Positions 53,232 through 60,943 of a stretch of 64,000 nt of DNA are shown one piece after another. Source of the DNA: Streptosporangium roseum DSM 43021 (lineage in GTDB: Bacteria; Actinomycetota; Actinomycetes; Streptosporangiales; Streptosporangiaceae); the NCBI RefSeq assembly GCF_000024865.1, contig NC_013595.1:1-64000 (forward strand), in the 5' to 3' direction. The stretch's first letter is position 1. The number at the start of each line of letters is the position of its first letter. The notes below the pieces were generated by a model. It was not told the DNA's origin and did not search any database. It was given only the letters and a program-made list of their open reading frames with translations. Made by a program: the position numbers and the translations under genes.

Positions 53232-54239
53232 ATGTTCATCCCTATATCCCCTGTGTCTCCCCGTTACCCCGATCACGCCGCGCCGAGACGGCTCCGTCGC
53301 CTGATCCTGGCGACCGCTCCTCCGCTGCTCCTCCTGGTCGTACCCATGGTCCTGGTCGCCTTGTACGGCGAGCGCCTTCCCGACCGCGTCTACATCGGCA
53401 ACTGGGCCATCGACACCAAATACGAGCCCACCTGGCAAGGCTGGACCTCGCAACCCCTCTTTGGGGCGGTGATGTGGTGTGAAGCACTGCTCGTCTTCTC
53501 GTTCCTGCGCTACTGGCGCCTGCCTCAAGTCCAGCGGGGCCTGGTGGTCGGCAGTTTCCTCATCGGCGTGGCCGTTCCGGTGTCCGGCGCATTGTGGCTG
53601 CTGGCGCTGGTCGACGCACCGGGCGTCGTGGCCCGGCCCGCCTGGCACCTGGCGGTGGAGATCGCCGTCACCGCAGGGGCGCTCGCGCTGGGCTGGGCAG
53701 CGGCGGGTCCGCTGCCGCCGACGCCCGTGGTCACCGCCACACCACCGCCGCACGCGCCCACCATGACACTCGGCCCGTGGCAGCGCGCCATGTTCGTGAC
53801 TTCCACCTGGTCGGCACGCAGGCTGCTGGTCGCCGCGGTGATGGCCGCGCTCACCGCGTGGGCCGTGTCCAATGGCTTCGGCGGATGGCAGGGTATGGCC
53901 TTGCTGGCACTGTTGACGATCTTCGAGGCGGCGCAGGCGCGCACCCACCTGCAGATCGACGGCTCGGGCATCACCGTGAGCCTCCCCTGGCTGCCCGTCC
54001 TGCACCGGACGGTGCCGTACCCGAAGGTACGGTTCGCCGAGGCCATGAGCGAACCTCTCCCTGGGCGATACAAGCTGGACGACGGGGAGGCAGGCTGGGG
54101 CATCGTCAGCGGGAAGGGACCAGTGCTCGCCTTGTCGCTCAGTGACGACCGGTGGTTCCTCTACTCCACGCGTGAAGCGGAAACGGCGGCCGCGCTGATC
54201 AACGGATGGTTGAGCAGGCAACGACAGGAGACGGCGTAG
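53232..54239 (+). CDS. DUF1648-type membrane protein
   Basis: This 335-residue membrane protein has five to six hydrophobic spans. It starts with a cytoplasmic basic tip (RRLRRLILATAPPLLLLVVPMVLVALYGERLPDRV), then the DUF1648-like DRVYIGNWAIDTKYE, and ends in a soluble beta-rich domain (TVSLPWLPVLHRTVPYPKVRFAEA). ATG 53232 is preceded by GGAGG. It shares an operon with the GntR-type gene (1-nt overlap). Such pairs in actinomycetes resemble YtrA-regulated envelope-stress units. Confidence 0.8.
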   Translation: MFIPISPVSPRYPDHAAPRRLRRLILATAPPLLLLVVPMVLVALYGERLPDRVYIGNWAIDTKYEPTWQGWTSQPLFGAVMWCEALLVFSFLRYWRLPQVQRGLVVGSFLIGVAVPVSGALWLLALVDAPGVVARPAWHLAVEIAVTAGALALGWAAAGPLPPTPVVTATPPPHAPTMTLGPWQRAMFVTSTWSARRLLVAAVMAALTAWAVSNGFGGWQGMALLALLTIFEAAQARTHLQIDGSGITVSLPWLPVLHRTVPYPKVRFAEAMSEPLPGRYKLDDGEAGWGIVSGKGPVLALSLSDDRWFLYSTREAETAAALINGWLSRQRQETA

Positions 54240-54604
54240 TGCTGATCACAGTTGACCCCGCATCGGCCCAGCCGCTCGCCGACCAAGTGGCGGGCTCCGT
54301 ACGCGCCGCGCTGGCCAACGGCATGGCTGCCCCCGGAGACCGGCTCCCCTCCGCGCGCAACGTGGCCACCACGCTCGGCATCAACCTGCACACCGTTCTG
54401 CGGGGTTACCAGCAGTTGCGCGACGAGGGACTGGTGGAGCTACGTCGCGGCCGGGCGGCCGTCATCACCGACATGGCCGACCAGTTCCGCCTCCGGCTCA
54501 CCGCAGCAGCCGAGGAGTTCGCCAGGGCCGCTCTGCACACCGGCGCCTCCGATGAAGAGGCACTCGCCGCAGCGCGAGAGGCCCTGCTCGCCATGCGAGC
54601 CTGA
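54239..54604 (+). CDS. GntR-family regulator, YtrA subfamily
   Basis: This 121-residue repressor has the GntR winged helix over most of its length (PLADQVAGSVRAALANGMAAPGDRLPSARNVATTLGINLHTVLRGYQQLRDEGLVELRRG) and a short helical C-terminus without a large ligand domain, the YtrA type. GTG 54239 overlaps the preceding stop by one base, with AGGAG at 54226-54230. It probably binds the palindrome at 53186-53217. Confidence 0.88.
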   Translation: MLITVDPASAQPLADQVAGSVRAALANGMAAPGDRLPSARNVATTLGINLHTVLRGYQQLRDEGLVELRRGRAAVITDMADQFRLRLTAAAEEFARAALHTGASDEEALAAAREALLAMRA

Positions 54605-54634
54605 CCGGATGGCAGGACCCGGCTTGCGGATCGT

Positions 54635-54651
54635 AACCTTCTGATCCGTAG
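54635..54651 (-). repeat. second copy of the tRNA-Arg-derived core
   Basis: These 17 bp are identical to 49800-49816, covering the ACG anticodon loop and 3' stem of tRNA-Arg. Nearby GTTAGCA words at about 54758 and 54772 resemble those behind the integrase remnant, so this is a second candidate att-like site. The rest of 54605-54830 shows nothing else. Confidence 0.5.
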
Positions 54652-54830
54652 CCAGTTCGAGGTCATCCACCGGCGTCTACCGGCGTCAGAAAGACCTGCT
54701 CAGAGGCGCTTCACGCTTGATCATTTTCTATTAGTGTCCACTCGCATCCACGGACGGTGTTAGCACTTCCGTTAGCAAGATCACGCGCAGTGCCGAAGCG
54801 TTGTCGTACCCGATCGCTACTCTCCCGCGC

Positions 54831-55286
54831 ATGGCAGTCCCCGAGATCATCCCCATCGGCTACGAACCCGACTACCACACCGACACCATCGGCCATTGGG
54901 AGGGCGGGCAGTTCCTCGGCTCCGTCGTCGCCGCCTTCCCCGAGGGCTACACGCACACCGACGACTGGCCCGCACACAAACGCTGGTACGCCGTCCTGCA
55001 CACCTTCGACACCGCCGGCCACCACCTCAACTCCCGCATCGAGCGCACCGGAACCGACGACAACCACCGAACGGCCGTCGACGCAGCGCAAGAACGACTG
55101 AAGCAATGGCTCGACACCCTCCCCGGCCACCGCTTCGACGACATCGCCATCCGGCCCTTCCGTCACGAAGCCGACGACGTGCTTTTCGGCCTCGTCATCG
55201 AGACCTTCGAAGGCACCGAACACGTCGAGCTCTACCCGAACAACCTCGGCTTCTACGAACCCTGGGACGGCTTGTACGACACCTGA
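54831..55286 (+). CDS. hypothetical protein (HycA-annotated actinomycete family)
   Basis: This 151-residue soluble protein begins VPEIIPIGYEPDYHTDTIGHW and has FLGSVVAAFPEG, KRWYAVLHTFD, a helical AAQERLKQWLDTLPGH, and ends LYPNNLGFYEPWDGLYDT. The pattern matches a family in Streptomyces often labelled formate hydrogenlyase regulatory protein HycA, a label I would not trust without evidence. ATG 54831 is preferred; an earlier GTG or ATG is open upstream. The function is unknown. Confidence 0.65.
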   Translation: MAVPEIIPIGYEPDYHTDTIGHWEGGQFLGSVVAAFPEGYTHTDDWPAHKRWYAVLHTFDTAGHHLNSRIERTGTDDNHRTAVDAAQERLKQWLDTLPGHRFDDIAIRPFRHEADDVLFGLVIETFEGTEHVELYPNNLGFYEPWDGLYDT

Positions 55287-55335
55287 CCACCAGATCCGTA
55301 GGGAAGGGCAGACGCCTCGTCAACGGCATCTTGCC

Positions 55336-55410
55336 CTGGTGAGGTGGTAGATGCGAGTCGGTGCCGTGTGGTCGTGTAAGGCGGTGTTGCTGTATCGGCT
55401 GCTGTACAGC
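55336..55410. repeat. dispersed repeat copy C
   Basis: It begins CTGGTGAGGTGGTAGATG and has the core GTAAGGCGGTGTTGCTGTA (55376-55394). Just upstream, 55293-55310, it carries ATCCGTAGGGAAGGGCAG, the same tRNA-Arg-like junction as copy A. No gene is present between 55287 and 55524. Confidence 0.75.
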
Positions 55411-55524
55411 ACTCCTCATCCCTCGTGAGATGCGGCGTGGCCTTTCGCCGAATCAGCGTCGAGCGACTCTCTCAAGATTGGCTCTGAGCCAAGATGATCC
55501 AAGCACCGTGACGTGGGAGGGCGC

Positions 55525-56703
55525 ATGATCGTGTTCACGTGTGCGGGCTGTGATGCCTCGCTGACCTTACCCGTGTCGAATGTCGCGCTCCCCGCTCACG
55601 CCCATCAGAAGTACGGCCACGAACTACTTCCCGTGCTCATGGAGCCTGGGACCTACGCGGTGAATCCGGAACCCTCCGGGCCGCCGTGGCGGCGGTGGGA
55701 GAAGATCGGCGCGGAGGAGGCAGAAGCCCGTGGTGTGTACGCGCCGACCTACGCCCTGTCGTACGGGCCGCCGGGGGCGGTCGCGGTCGCGCTGGGTGAC
55801 GTCCGCGGGACCGTTCTGATTCCGGAGCGGTGCGACGGCCTCTGCTGCGGTCTGGACAGCAGAAACGGCCCCAACCTGGCGTGCGCGCAGTGCGGGCATG
55901 CCGTGGCCACCCTCATCGACGACTGCTCGTACTGGCAGGTGGTGTGGCTGGACCCGCGCGCCGTACGTCTCCTCGACGTCGATGCGCCCGCCCGCCGAGT
56001 GCTCAGCTGGGAGGAACTACGGGAACAGCCGGAGAGACCGCCGGTTGAACCGATCGGGGCCTGGAGCCCGGTGTGGGAGGCAGCGGTCTCGGTGGCGCTG
56101 GCCCACCTGCTGGCCGCGTCGGGCGGTGCACGGGTCGTGGTTCCCGATGGCCCTGTCGCCGATGCGTTCCGTCCGGCGCTCGATGCCCTGCTCCCGGCCG
56201 AGCCGCCGACGAGGAGCCTGGCCCTGGCCGGGCCGGGCCTGCCCGCCACCGTCACGGACATCGCTTTGGTTCCGCAGCACCCGCAAACTGGGGAGACATG
56301 GTCGTCCGGCACCGTCACGGACATCGCTTTGGTTCCGCAGCACCCGCAAACTGGGGAGACATGGTCGTCCGGCACCGTCACGGACATCGCTTTGGTTCCG
56401 CAGCACCCGCAAACTGGGGAGACATGGTCGTCCGGCACGGAGGCAGCGGTGCCGCTGGCTGCCGATGTATGGATGTATATGGCCTTCAGTCGTAATCGGC
56501 GGCTTCGCCCCGCGTCGGGCGGGCTGCCCGACGGCGTCTACCGCGATGACCCTCCACCACCGCTGCCGTCCAGCCCGTTCCGGCTCGACCGGCAGATGTT
56601 CCTCCACGCGCTGGCACGACTGCCGGAGGTTCGTCAGCCATGGCTGCGTGCGGTTTACGACGACGTGCAGGACCGCCGATCCAACCTCCCGTTCTGGTGG
56701 TGA
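55525..56703 (+). CDS. hypothetical protein with triplicated 21-residue segment
   Basis: This 392-residue cytoplasmic protein starts IVFTCAGCDASLT, a CxxC zinc-ribbon-like tip, and has further Cys pairs (CDGLCCGLDSRNGPNLACAQCGH). No family is recognised. Residues of about 242-304 are three exact copies of TVTDIALVPQHPQTGETWSS plus Gly, encoded by three identical 63-bp units. ATG 55525 is preceded by GGGAGGG; GTG 55513 is also open. The gene 56780-57208 follows in the same orientation. Confidence 0.7.
   Translation: MIVFTCAGCDASLTLPVSNVALPAHAHQKYGHELLPVLMEPGTYAVNPEPSGPPWRRWEKIGAEEAEARGVYAPTYALSYGPPGAVAVALGDVRGTVLIPERCDGLCCGLDSRNGPNLACAQCGHAVATLIDDCSYWQVVWLDPRAVRLLDVDAPARRVLSWEELREQPERPPVEPIGAWSPVWEAAVSVALAHLLAASGGARVVVPDGPVADAFRPALDALLPAEPPTRSLALAGPGLPATVTDIALVPQHPQTGETWSSGTVTDIALVPQHPQTGETWSSGTVTDIALVPQHPQTGETWSSGTEAAVPLAADVWMYMAFSRNRRLRPASGGLPDGVYRDDPPPPLPSSPFRLDRQMFLHALARLPEVRQPWLRAVYDDVQDRRSNLPFWW
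56248..56436 (+). repeat. three exact 63-bp in-frame tandem repeats
   Basis: Units 56248-56310, 56311-56373 and 56374-56436 are identical at every base. Since the codons are also identical, the triplication is recent or kept identical by recombination. It adds 42 residues to the protein relative to one copy. Confidence 0.95.
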
Positions 56704-56779
56704 ATGGATACCACTGTCGGCGCTGCTGTCACCGCTTGGGGCCTGCTGAGGGCGTTCTCGTCTGTAGGACCACGTCCTC

Positions 56780-57208
56780 ATGTCAGTGACCGAGTTCGCC
56801 GGCGTGACCGGAGACAAAGATCGTGGCGTCGCCCCCAAATCAGGGCCGTACGAGTTCTGGACCGAGAAGAACGCTCATGTCTACCTCCGCGGCACCGATT
56901 TCAAATGTCTGACCTATCAGCCCGGCAGGCCGCCGGTGTTGTGGCTGGAGTTCCTCTACGATCCGCGGTGGACTCCGTCCGAGCTGTCCGAGACCCCTGT
57001 CGTGGTCTTCCGGTTCAAGGGGGTTTACTTCGTCGAGTGGTGTGAGGACCGGGAAGGTCATGCCTGCGTGACCGCCCAGCCTGACGCTCCTGCTGGACAA
57101 GTCGAACACTTCGATTGGGACGGTGCCGACCTGTTCACATTGGGCACCTTCACACTGCGTCTGGTCCTTCAAACCGGACAAGCAGAGGTGACCGTACGCG
57201 CGAAGTAG
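56780..57208 (+). CDS. hypothetical protein
   Basis: This 142-residue soluble protein is rich in aromatic residues (YEFWTEKNAHVYLRGTDFKCLTY, WLEFLYDPRWTPSE, VVVFRFKGVYFVEWCEDREGH) and ends in a beta-type segment. No domain is recognised. It reads like a small globular immunity-type or SMI1/DUF-type protein, but I have no motif to prove that. The start is ATG 56780 without a strong ribosome site. The upstream gene is 76 bp away. Confidence 0.55.
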   Translation: MSVTEFAGVTGDKDRGVAPKSGPYEFWTEKNAHVYLRGTDFKCLTYQPGRPPVLWLEFLYDPRWTPSELSETPVVVFRFKGVYFVEWCEDREGHACVTAQPDAPAGQVEHFDWDGADLFTLGTFTLRLVLQTGQAEVTVRAK

Positions 57209-57291
57209 CACGAGATCCCGCACCCATCTTCTTGGCCTCGGACCTCTTCATTACGAGTCAACGGCAGGTTCCTGGCCGGAGCGCTCACGTG

Positions 57292-57367
57292 CTGGTCAGG
57301 CGGTAGACGCAGTGCGGTGAGATGTAATCGCGTAAGACGGTGTTGCTGTACCGCGCTGCTGTACGGC
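57292..57367. repeat. dispersed repeat copy D
   Basis: It begins CTGGTCAGGCGGTAGACG and has the core GTAAGACGGTGTTGCTGTA (57332-57350), very close to copy A. Homology to copy A continues past the core to 57462 and takes in the last 60 bp of the HAD gene. Confidence 0.75.
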
Positions 57368-57408
57368 CTTCCCCGCAAGCCACGGCGCAGCCTCTCAGTC
57401 ATCACTCA

Positions 57409-57849
57409 CTATGCGAGATCTCCATCGCCTGGAGCAGGTCCGCGACGACACGGACCGCCTCTGGCCAGGTGAAGATCTCCTCCGAGGCTCCAGGCGACCA
57501 CACTTCCCGTGTCGAAGACGAACTCCGCCTCCATGCACTGGTCGAAAGCCTCGGCGTCGAATCGCTCGATCACCCGCACAAGCCGTTCACCGACGTGACG
57601 CACGAACGGAACCTCGTCAGAAGCCGGGACGACGTCAACACGGCTGCCGAGCTCCGGCATCGTGTAACTCTCCTCGGGCTCGTCTAGTGTGATCCGCAGC
57701 GTCCAATCAGCTGCGACATGCACTATGACGGTCACCGACTCCAGATGGAGCCAGACATCGACCAGCTTTGGATCATCGGATCCATGGGTGAACAGGGCCG
57801 CGGTGACCGCGACCAAGCGCTGACGCTCCACACGGGAAAGATCCACCAT
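57409..57849 (-). CDS. hypothetical protein with replaced C-terminus
   Basis: This 146-residue protein starts MVDLSRVERQRLVAVTAALF at ATG 57849 and has a beta-rich middle (VDVWLHLESVTVIVHVAADWTLRITLDEPEES). Its last 18 or so codons run, in another frame, over DNA homologous to the end of the HAD gene 49961-50638. The natural C-terminus was therefore probably cut off by a recombination event and replaced by read-through. No family is recognised. Confidence 0.5.
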   Translation of the reverse strand: MVDLSRVERQRLVAVTAALFTHGSDDPKLVDVWLHLESVTVIVHVAADWTLRITLDEPEESYTMPELGSRVDVVPASDEVPFVRHVGERLVRVIERFDAEAFDQCMEAEFVFDTGSVVAWSLGGDLHLARGGPCRRGPAPGDGDLA

Positions 57850-58250
57850 CCCACTATTCCCTGAACCGATTCGACTCGGCTCCTGCAATCCACAGATGAT
57901 CGACTGCTGCCACTTGACCTCCCCGCTGAGCTTCGTGGTGGGGCCGACGACGGGCAGGACGTGTCCTCCTGGTGTCGCACCCCTGCTCTCGCCGGACGCC
58001 TGGTACGGGGAACGAGCGATGGCCGTACGACCCGCACTCGTGTCGGCGACCATCCGTAAGGCTCTCGACCACGGCTGGGATCCACACCACAGGCAACGCC
58101 TTCACTCTCCGTCTGGCCGAGGATGCCCTAACGGATGCGACGAACGGTCGGCTCACTCTCCTATGCGGTCCCCTTCATGCGGAGATGACCGATTCGAAAG
58201 ACACCCGCTTTAGGAGAGTGGCTGTTCGCTATCTGTAAGACGCCTCTGAC
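57850..58250. other. gap with a frameshifted gene remnant
   Basis: The plus strand at about 58020-58140 reads VRPALVSATIRKALDHGWDP and then, after a frameshift, TTGNAFTLRLAEDALTDA. Together these look like the end of a small actinomycete protein. No start or ribosome site is visible. The rest shows nothing recognisable. Confidence 0.35.
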
Positions 58251-58635
58251 CTAGGAAGATCTCGCCAAAACGAGCGTGGCACTTTCGGTCATCCCACAGT
58301 TGTCCCGGATGAGCACCATCGGGGCGCCGAGTTGGCGATGGGCTGCGCTCAGCAGGTCGCGGTAGTCGCTCCAGGCGAAACTGCGCCGCTGACCGCTCTT
58401 ATGAGCGGGATGTCGTTTGGGCCGATAGATCAGGCGAGCGTGGTGTCCGGGCTTGTAACAGGTCAAGGCGGCGCTGGGAGCGACCACGCACGGTGATCAC
58501 GGGGGTGTGCCTGCGCCTGGACCAGGTACGGCGGGTCGGCGGCGTCATCGAGAACCCGGCCTCGTCTTCAAAGACGATCCACGCCCCGAGCGCCGCCGCG
58601 GTGCCTCCACCTGTGGTCAGGTCTCCTTCGCCCAT
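58251..58635 (-). pseudogene. IS630-family transposase remnant
   Basis: Two minus-strand frames join to give part of an IS630 transposase: WIVFEDEAGFSMTPPTRRTWSRR with HTPVITVRG, then after a frameshift near 58480 ALTCYKPGHHARLIYRPKRHP, FAWSDYRDLLSAAHRQL and MVLIRDN. The FEDE and final DN parts of the DDE site are present, but the ends are missing, so it is inactive. Confidence 0.8.
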
Positions 58636-59055
58636 CCGGCCAGCGCCGCCCGGTCGCGTGATCCTCCCCTCGTAACGTGGAGATCTGACCTAAGGGGGAG
58701 GTCGGGGCATGGGAGAGACCGGAGCGGCGGGAAGCTACTACGGGCGATCGGTGTGACGCCCCCGGATGCCGAGGGCCGGCGGCCCGCGCGCTGAGGGCCG
58801 TCGCGCTCTGTGCCGCGCCGAAGGCCCGCCCGTCCGAAGGCCCGCCCGTCCGAAGGCCCGCCCGTCCGAAGGCCCGTCCTACCCGAAGGCGCGCTGTTCG
58901 AAGGCCCGTCCACCCGAAGGTCCGTCCGCCCGTTTGCTTCTCGCCCGGAGGCCGGGAATGACGGCCGCGGCGGACGGCTCGGGGACGGCACCGGCGCCCG
59001 GGGACGCGAATCCCCGGGCACCGGCCCGATGCGAGGTGCTGTCAGAGCAAGGGCG
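58636..59055. other. gap with degenerate 15-16 bp tandem repeats
   Basis: From about 58818 to 58930 the plus strand repeats CCGAAGGCCCGCCCGT six to seven times with growing divergence. The repeat makes every frame open, so long apparent ORFs here are not reliable. No other feature is seen. Confidence 0.55.
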
Positions 59056-59682
59056 TCAGAGACGGTCGAGCAGTCTCTGCAACTGCTCGACCTCTGCCTG
59101 CTGCGTGGTCTCGATGTTCCTGGCCAGCGCCTTGGCCTCGGGACTGCTCCCTCGGGCCTGCTCGGTCCTGGCCATCTCGATCGCCCCCTTGTGGTGGGCG
59201 ATCATCAGCTTGGCGAACATCCGGTCGAACTCCGCGCCCTCGGACTCCCGGAGCTTGGCCATGTCCTCTCCGGTCATCATCCCGGGCATGTCGTGCCCCT
59301 CATGGCCCTCCTCGGGGCCGGTGGGCTTGCCCCAGGCCGACAGCCAGCCGTTCATGATGGCGATCTCGGGATCCTGGGCGACCTTGATCTTCGCCGCGAG
59401 CTCCTTGACCTCGGGATCGCCGGCCCGCGACTCGGCGAGCTCGGCCATCTCCACTGCCTGCTCGTGGTGCGGGATCATCATCTGGGCGAAGGTGACGTCG
59501 GCGTCGTTGAAGGAGGCCGACGGCTGCGGGCTCGTGGCGGCGACCCGGGTGCCGCCGGGCGTGCCGGTGGGCGCGGTCGCCGGCCGGTCGTCCCCGCCGC
59601 AGGCGGTGAGCAGGACGAGCATGCCGGTCCCCGCGGCGGTGAGTGCGAGCCTGCGGGCGGCGGATCGGTTGGTGAACGTCAT
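59056..59682 (-). CDS. DUF305 lipoprotein
   Basis: This 208-residue secreted lipoprotein has the signal peptide LALTAAGTGMLVLLTAC with lipobox LTAC, followed by GGDDRPATAP. Two DUF305 halves each show a ferritin-like helix pair with IPHHEQAVEMAELAE and IAHHKGAIEMARTEQ. A His/Met-rich loop (EEGHEGHDMPGMMTGEDM) lies between them. The His/Met richness suggests copper binding, and DUF305 genes often travel with copper genes. It probably forms an operon with the DUF6153 gene upstream. The start is ATG 59682. Confidence 0.85.
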   Translation of the reverse strand: MTFTNRSAARRLALTAAGTGMLVLLTACGGDDRPATAPTGTPGGTRVAATSPQPSASFNDADVTFAQMMIPHHEQAVEMAELAESRAGDPEVKELAAKIKVAQDPEIAIMNGWLSAWGKPTGPEEGHEGHDMPGMMTGEDMAKLRESEGAEFDRMFAKLMIAHHKGAIEMARTEQARGSSPEAKALARNIETTQQAEVEQLQRLLDRL

Positions 59683-59766
59683 TGACTGGTCTCTTTCCGG
59701 TTCGTGGTACCTGCGTGCCGGTCGTCTGCGGGCAGGTCTCGGGGACCGTCCGCCGACGGGGTCGGC

Positions 59767-60204
59767 CTATATGCGCAGAACCGAAAGGCGTGCCAGGCGC
59801 AGAGCCGTTCTCCTGGGCGGCGGCCGGGCGACGGGCGGCGCCGGCGGGAGGACGGCGGTCCCGGCCCGCGGCGCCCGCCGCCGCGCCCACAGCGCGCCGA
59901 GGAGCAGGGCGAGGAGCGCGGTCAGTACGGCCAGGCAGACCGAGGCCGGGTCGAGGCGGGGCAGGTCGCCGTCCGCGTCCGACACCCGCCGCCCGTCTCC
60001 GGACTCCGGGGCCGGTGGCGACACGAGGGCCGGCTCAGGGCTCCGGTGCTCCGCGGCCACGCCGTGCCCGGCCGTGCCGGACCGCTCCTTGGCATGGTCC
60101 GCATGGCCCAGCGTGTGCATTCCCGCGATGCCCAGGACGAGCGTGATGAGCAGCAACAGCCGGCGAGGCGCCCGTAACGGGTGCCGGCGGGCCGGGCCGT
60201 CCAT
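59767..60204 (-). CDS. DUF6153-type membrane protein
   Basis: This 145-residue protein has an N-terminal span (RLLLLITLVLGIAGMHTLGHA), a His/Pro-rich loop (HADHAKERSGTAGHG), a second span (SVCLAVLTALLALLLGALWARRRA) and a basic Pro/Arg tail. The shape matches DUF6153, small actinomycete proteins usually next to DUF305 genes. ATG 60204 is used; the frame extends upstream without support. The gap of 84 bp to the DUF305 gene suggests one transcript. Metal binding is inference. Confidence 0.75.
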   Translation of the reverse strand: MDGPARRHPLRAPRRLLLLITLVLGIAGMHTLGHADHAKERSGTAGHGVAAEHRSPEPALVSPPAPESGDGRRVSDADGDLPRLDPASVCLAVLTALLALLLGALWARRRAPRAGTAVLPPAPPVARPPPRRTALRLARLSVLRI

Positions 60205-60371
60205 CCTCGCCTCCGTACGCGTGGGGCAGGGCCACCCCCGGCCCGACCATCTACGATCTTCAATAGTAAGAATACTCCGGCCGCCCGCTCCCACCGGCAC
60301 GCGTACCCCGCGAGGCGGGGCGTACGGCGGGCTGGAACAGGGCCCGCGGGGTGCGGCGGGAGAATGGTGTC

Positions 60372-60854
60372 GTGAAAGTGGTGGTCCTCGCCGACACGCA
60401 CGCGCCGCGGCGGTGGAAGTCCTGCCCGCCGGAGGTGGCCGGGCATCTCCGGGGCGCGGACCTGATCCTGCACGCCGGTGACGTCTGCACCGCCGGCGTG
60501 CTCGACGAGCTGGCCGCCTACGCGCCGGTCCACGTCGTCAAGGGCAACAACGACGGGCCCGACATCGTGGCGCCCGAGACGCTCGAACTCGACCTCGGCG
60601 GGCTGCGCGTGGCGATGATCCACGACAGCGGGGCGGCGCGGGGACGGCTTGCCCGCATGCGCCGCCGGTTTCCATCGGCCGATCTGGTGATCTTCGGCCA
60701 CTCCCACATCCCGCTCGACGAGAGCGACGCCGGGCTGCGCGTCTTCAACCCCGGATCGCCGACGGACCGGCGTCGCCAGCCTCACGGCACCCTGGGCCTG
60801 CTGCGGATCGAGGACGGCGTCCTCGTCGAGGCCGGGATCGTCCCGGTCATCTGA
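60372..60854 (+). CDS. metallophosphoesterase, YfcE/MJ0936 type
   Basis: This 160-residue phosphodiesterase-type enzyme has the calcineurin-like motifs in order: LADTHA, LHAGDV, KGNND, and GHSHIPL, followed by NPGSPTDRR. These bind two metal ions. The length and motifs fit the YfcE/MJ0936 subfamily, which cleaves simple phosphodiesters in vitro; the natural substrate is unknown. GTG 60372 is chosen over the upstream open frame because the protein core starts VKVVVLADTH. Confidence 0.88.
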   Translation: MKVVVLADTHAPRRWKSCPPEVAGHLRGADLILHAGDVCTAGVLDELAAYAPVHVVKGNNDGPDIVAPETLELDLGGLRVAMIHDSGAARGRLARMRRRFPSADLVIFGHSHIPLDESDAGLRVFNPGSPTDRRRQPHGTLGLLRIEDGVLVEAGIVPVI

Positions 60855-60943
60855 CCTGCCGGGCGGCGATCCCCGGGGACGTCCCCTTCCCTTTCCCGTC
60901 TCCCGTGGCCGTCAGGCCGGTTTGTTCCCGTCTCCCGTGGCCG

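Noticed and set aside
57896..58213. A plus-strand gene in the gap after the truncated hypothetical protein
   Set aside because: Only part of it looks protein-like, and that part needs a frameshift, so it was recorded as a remnant.
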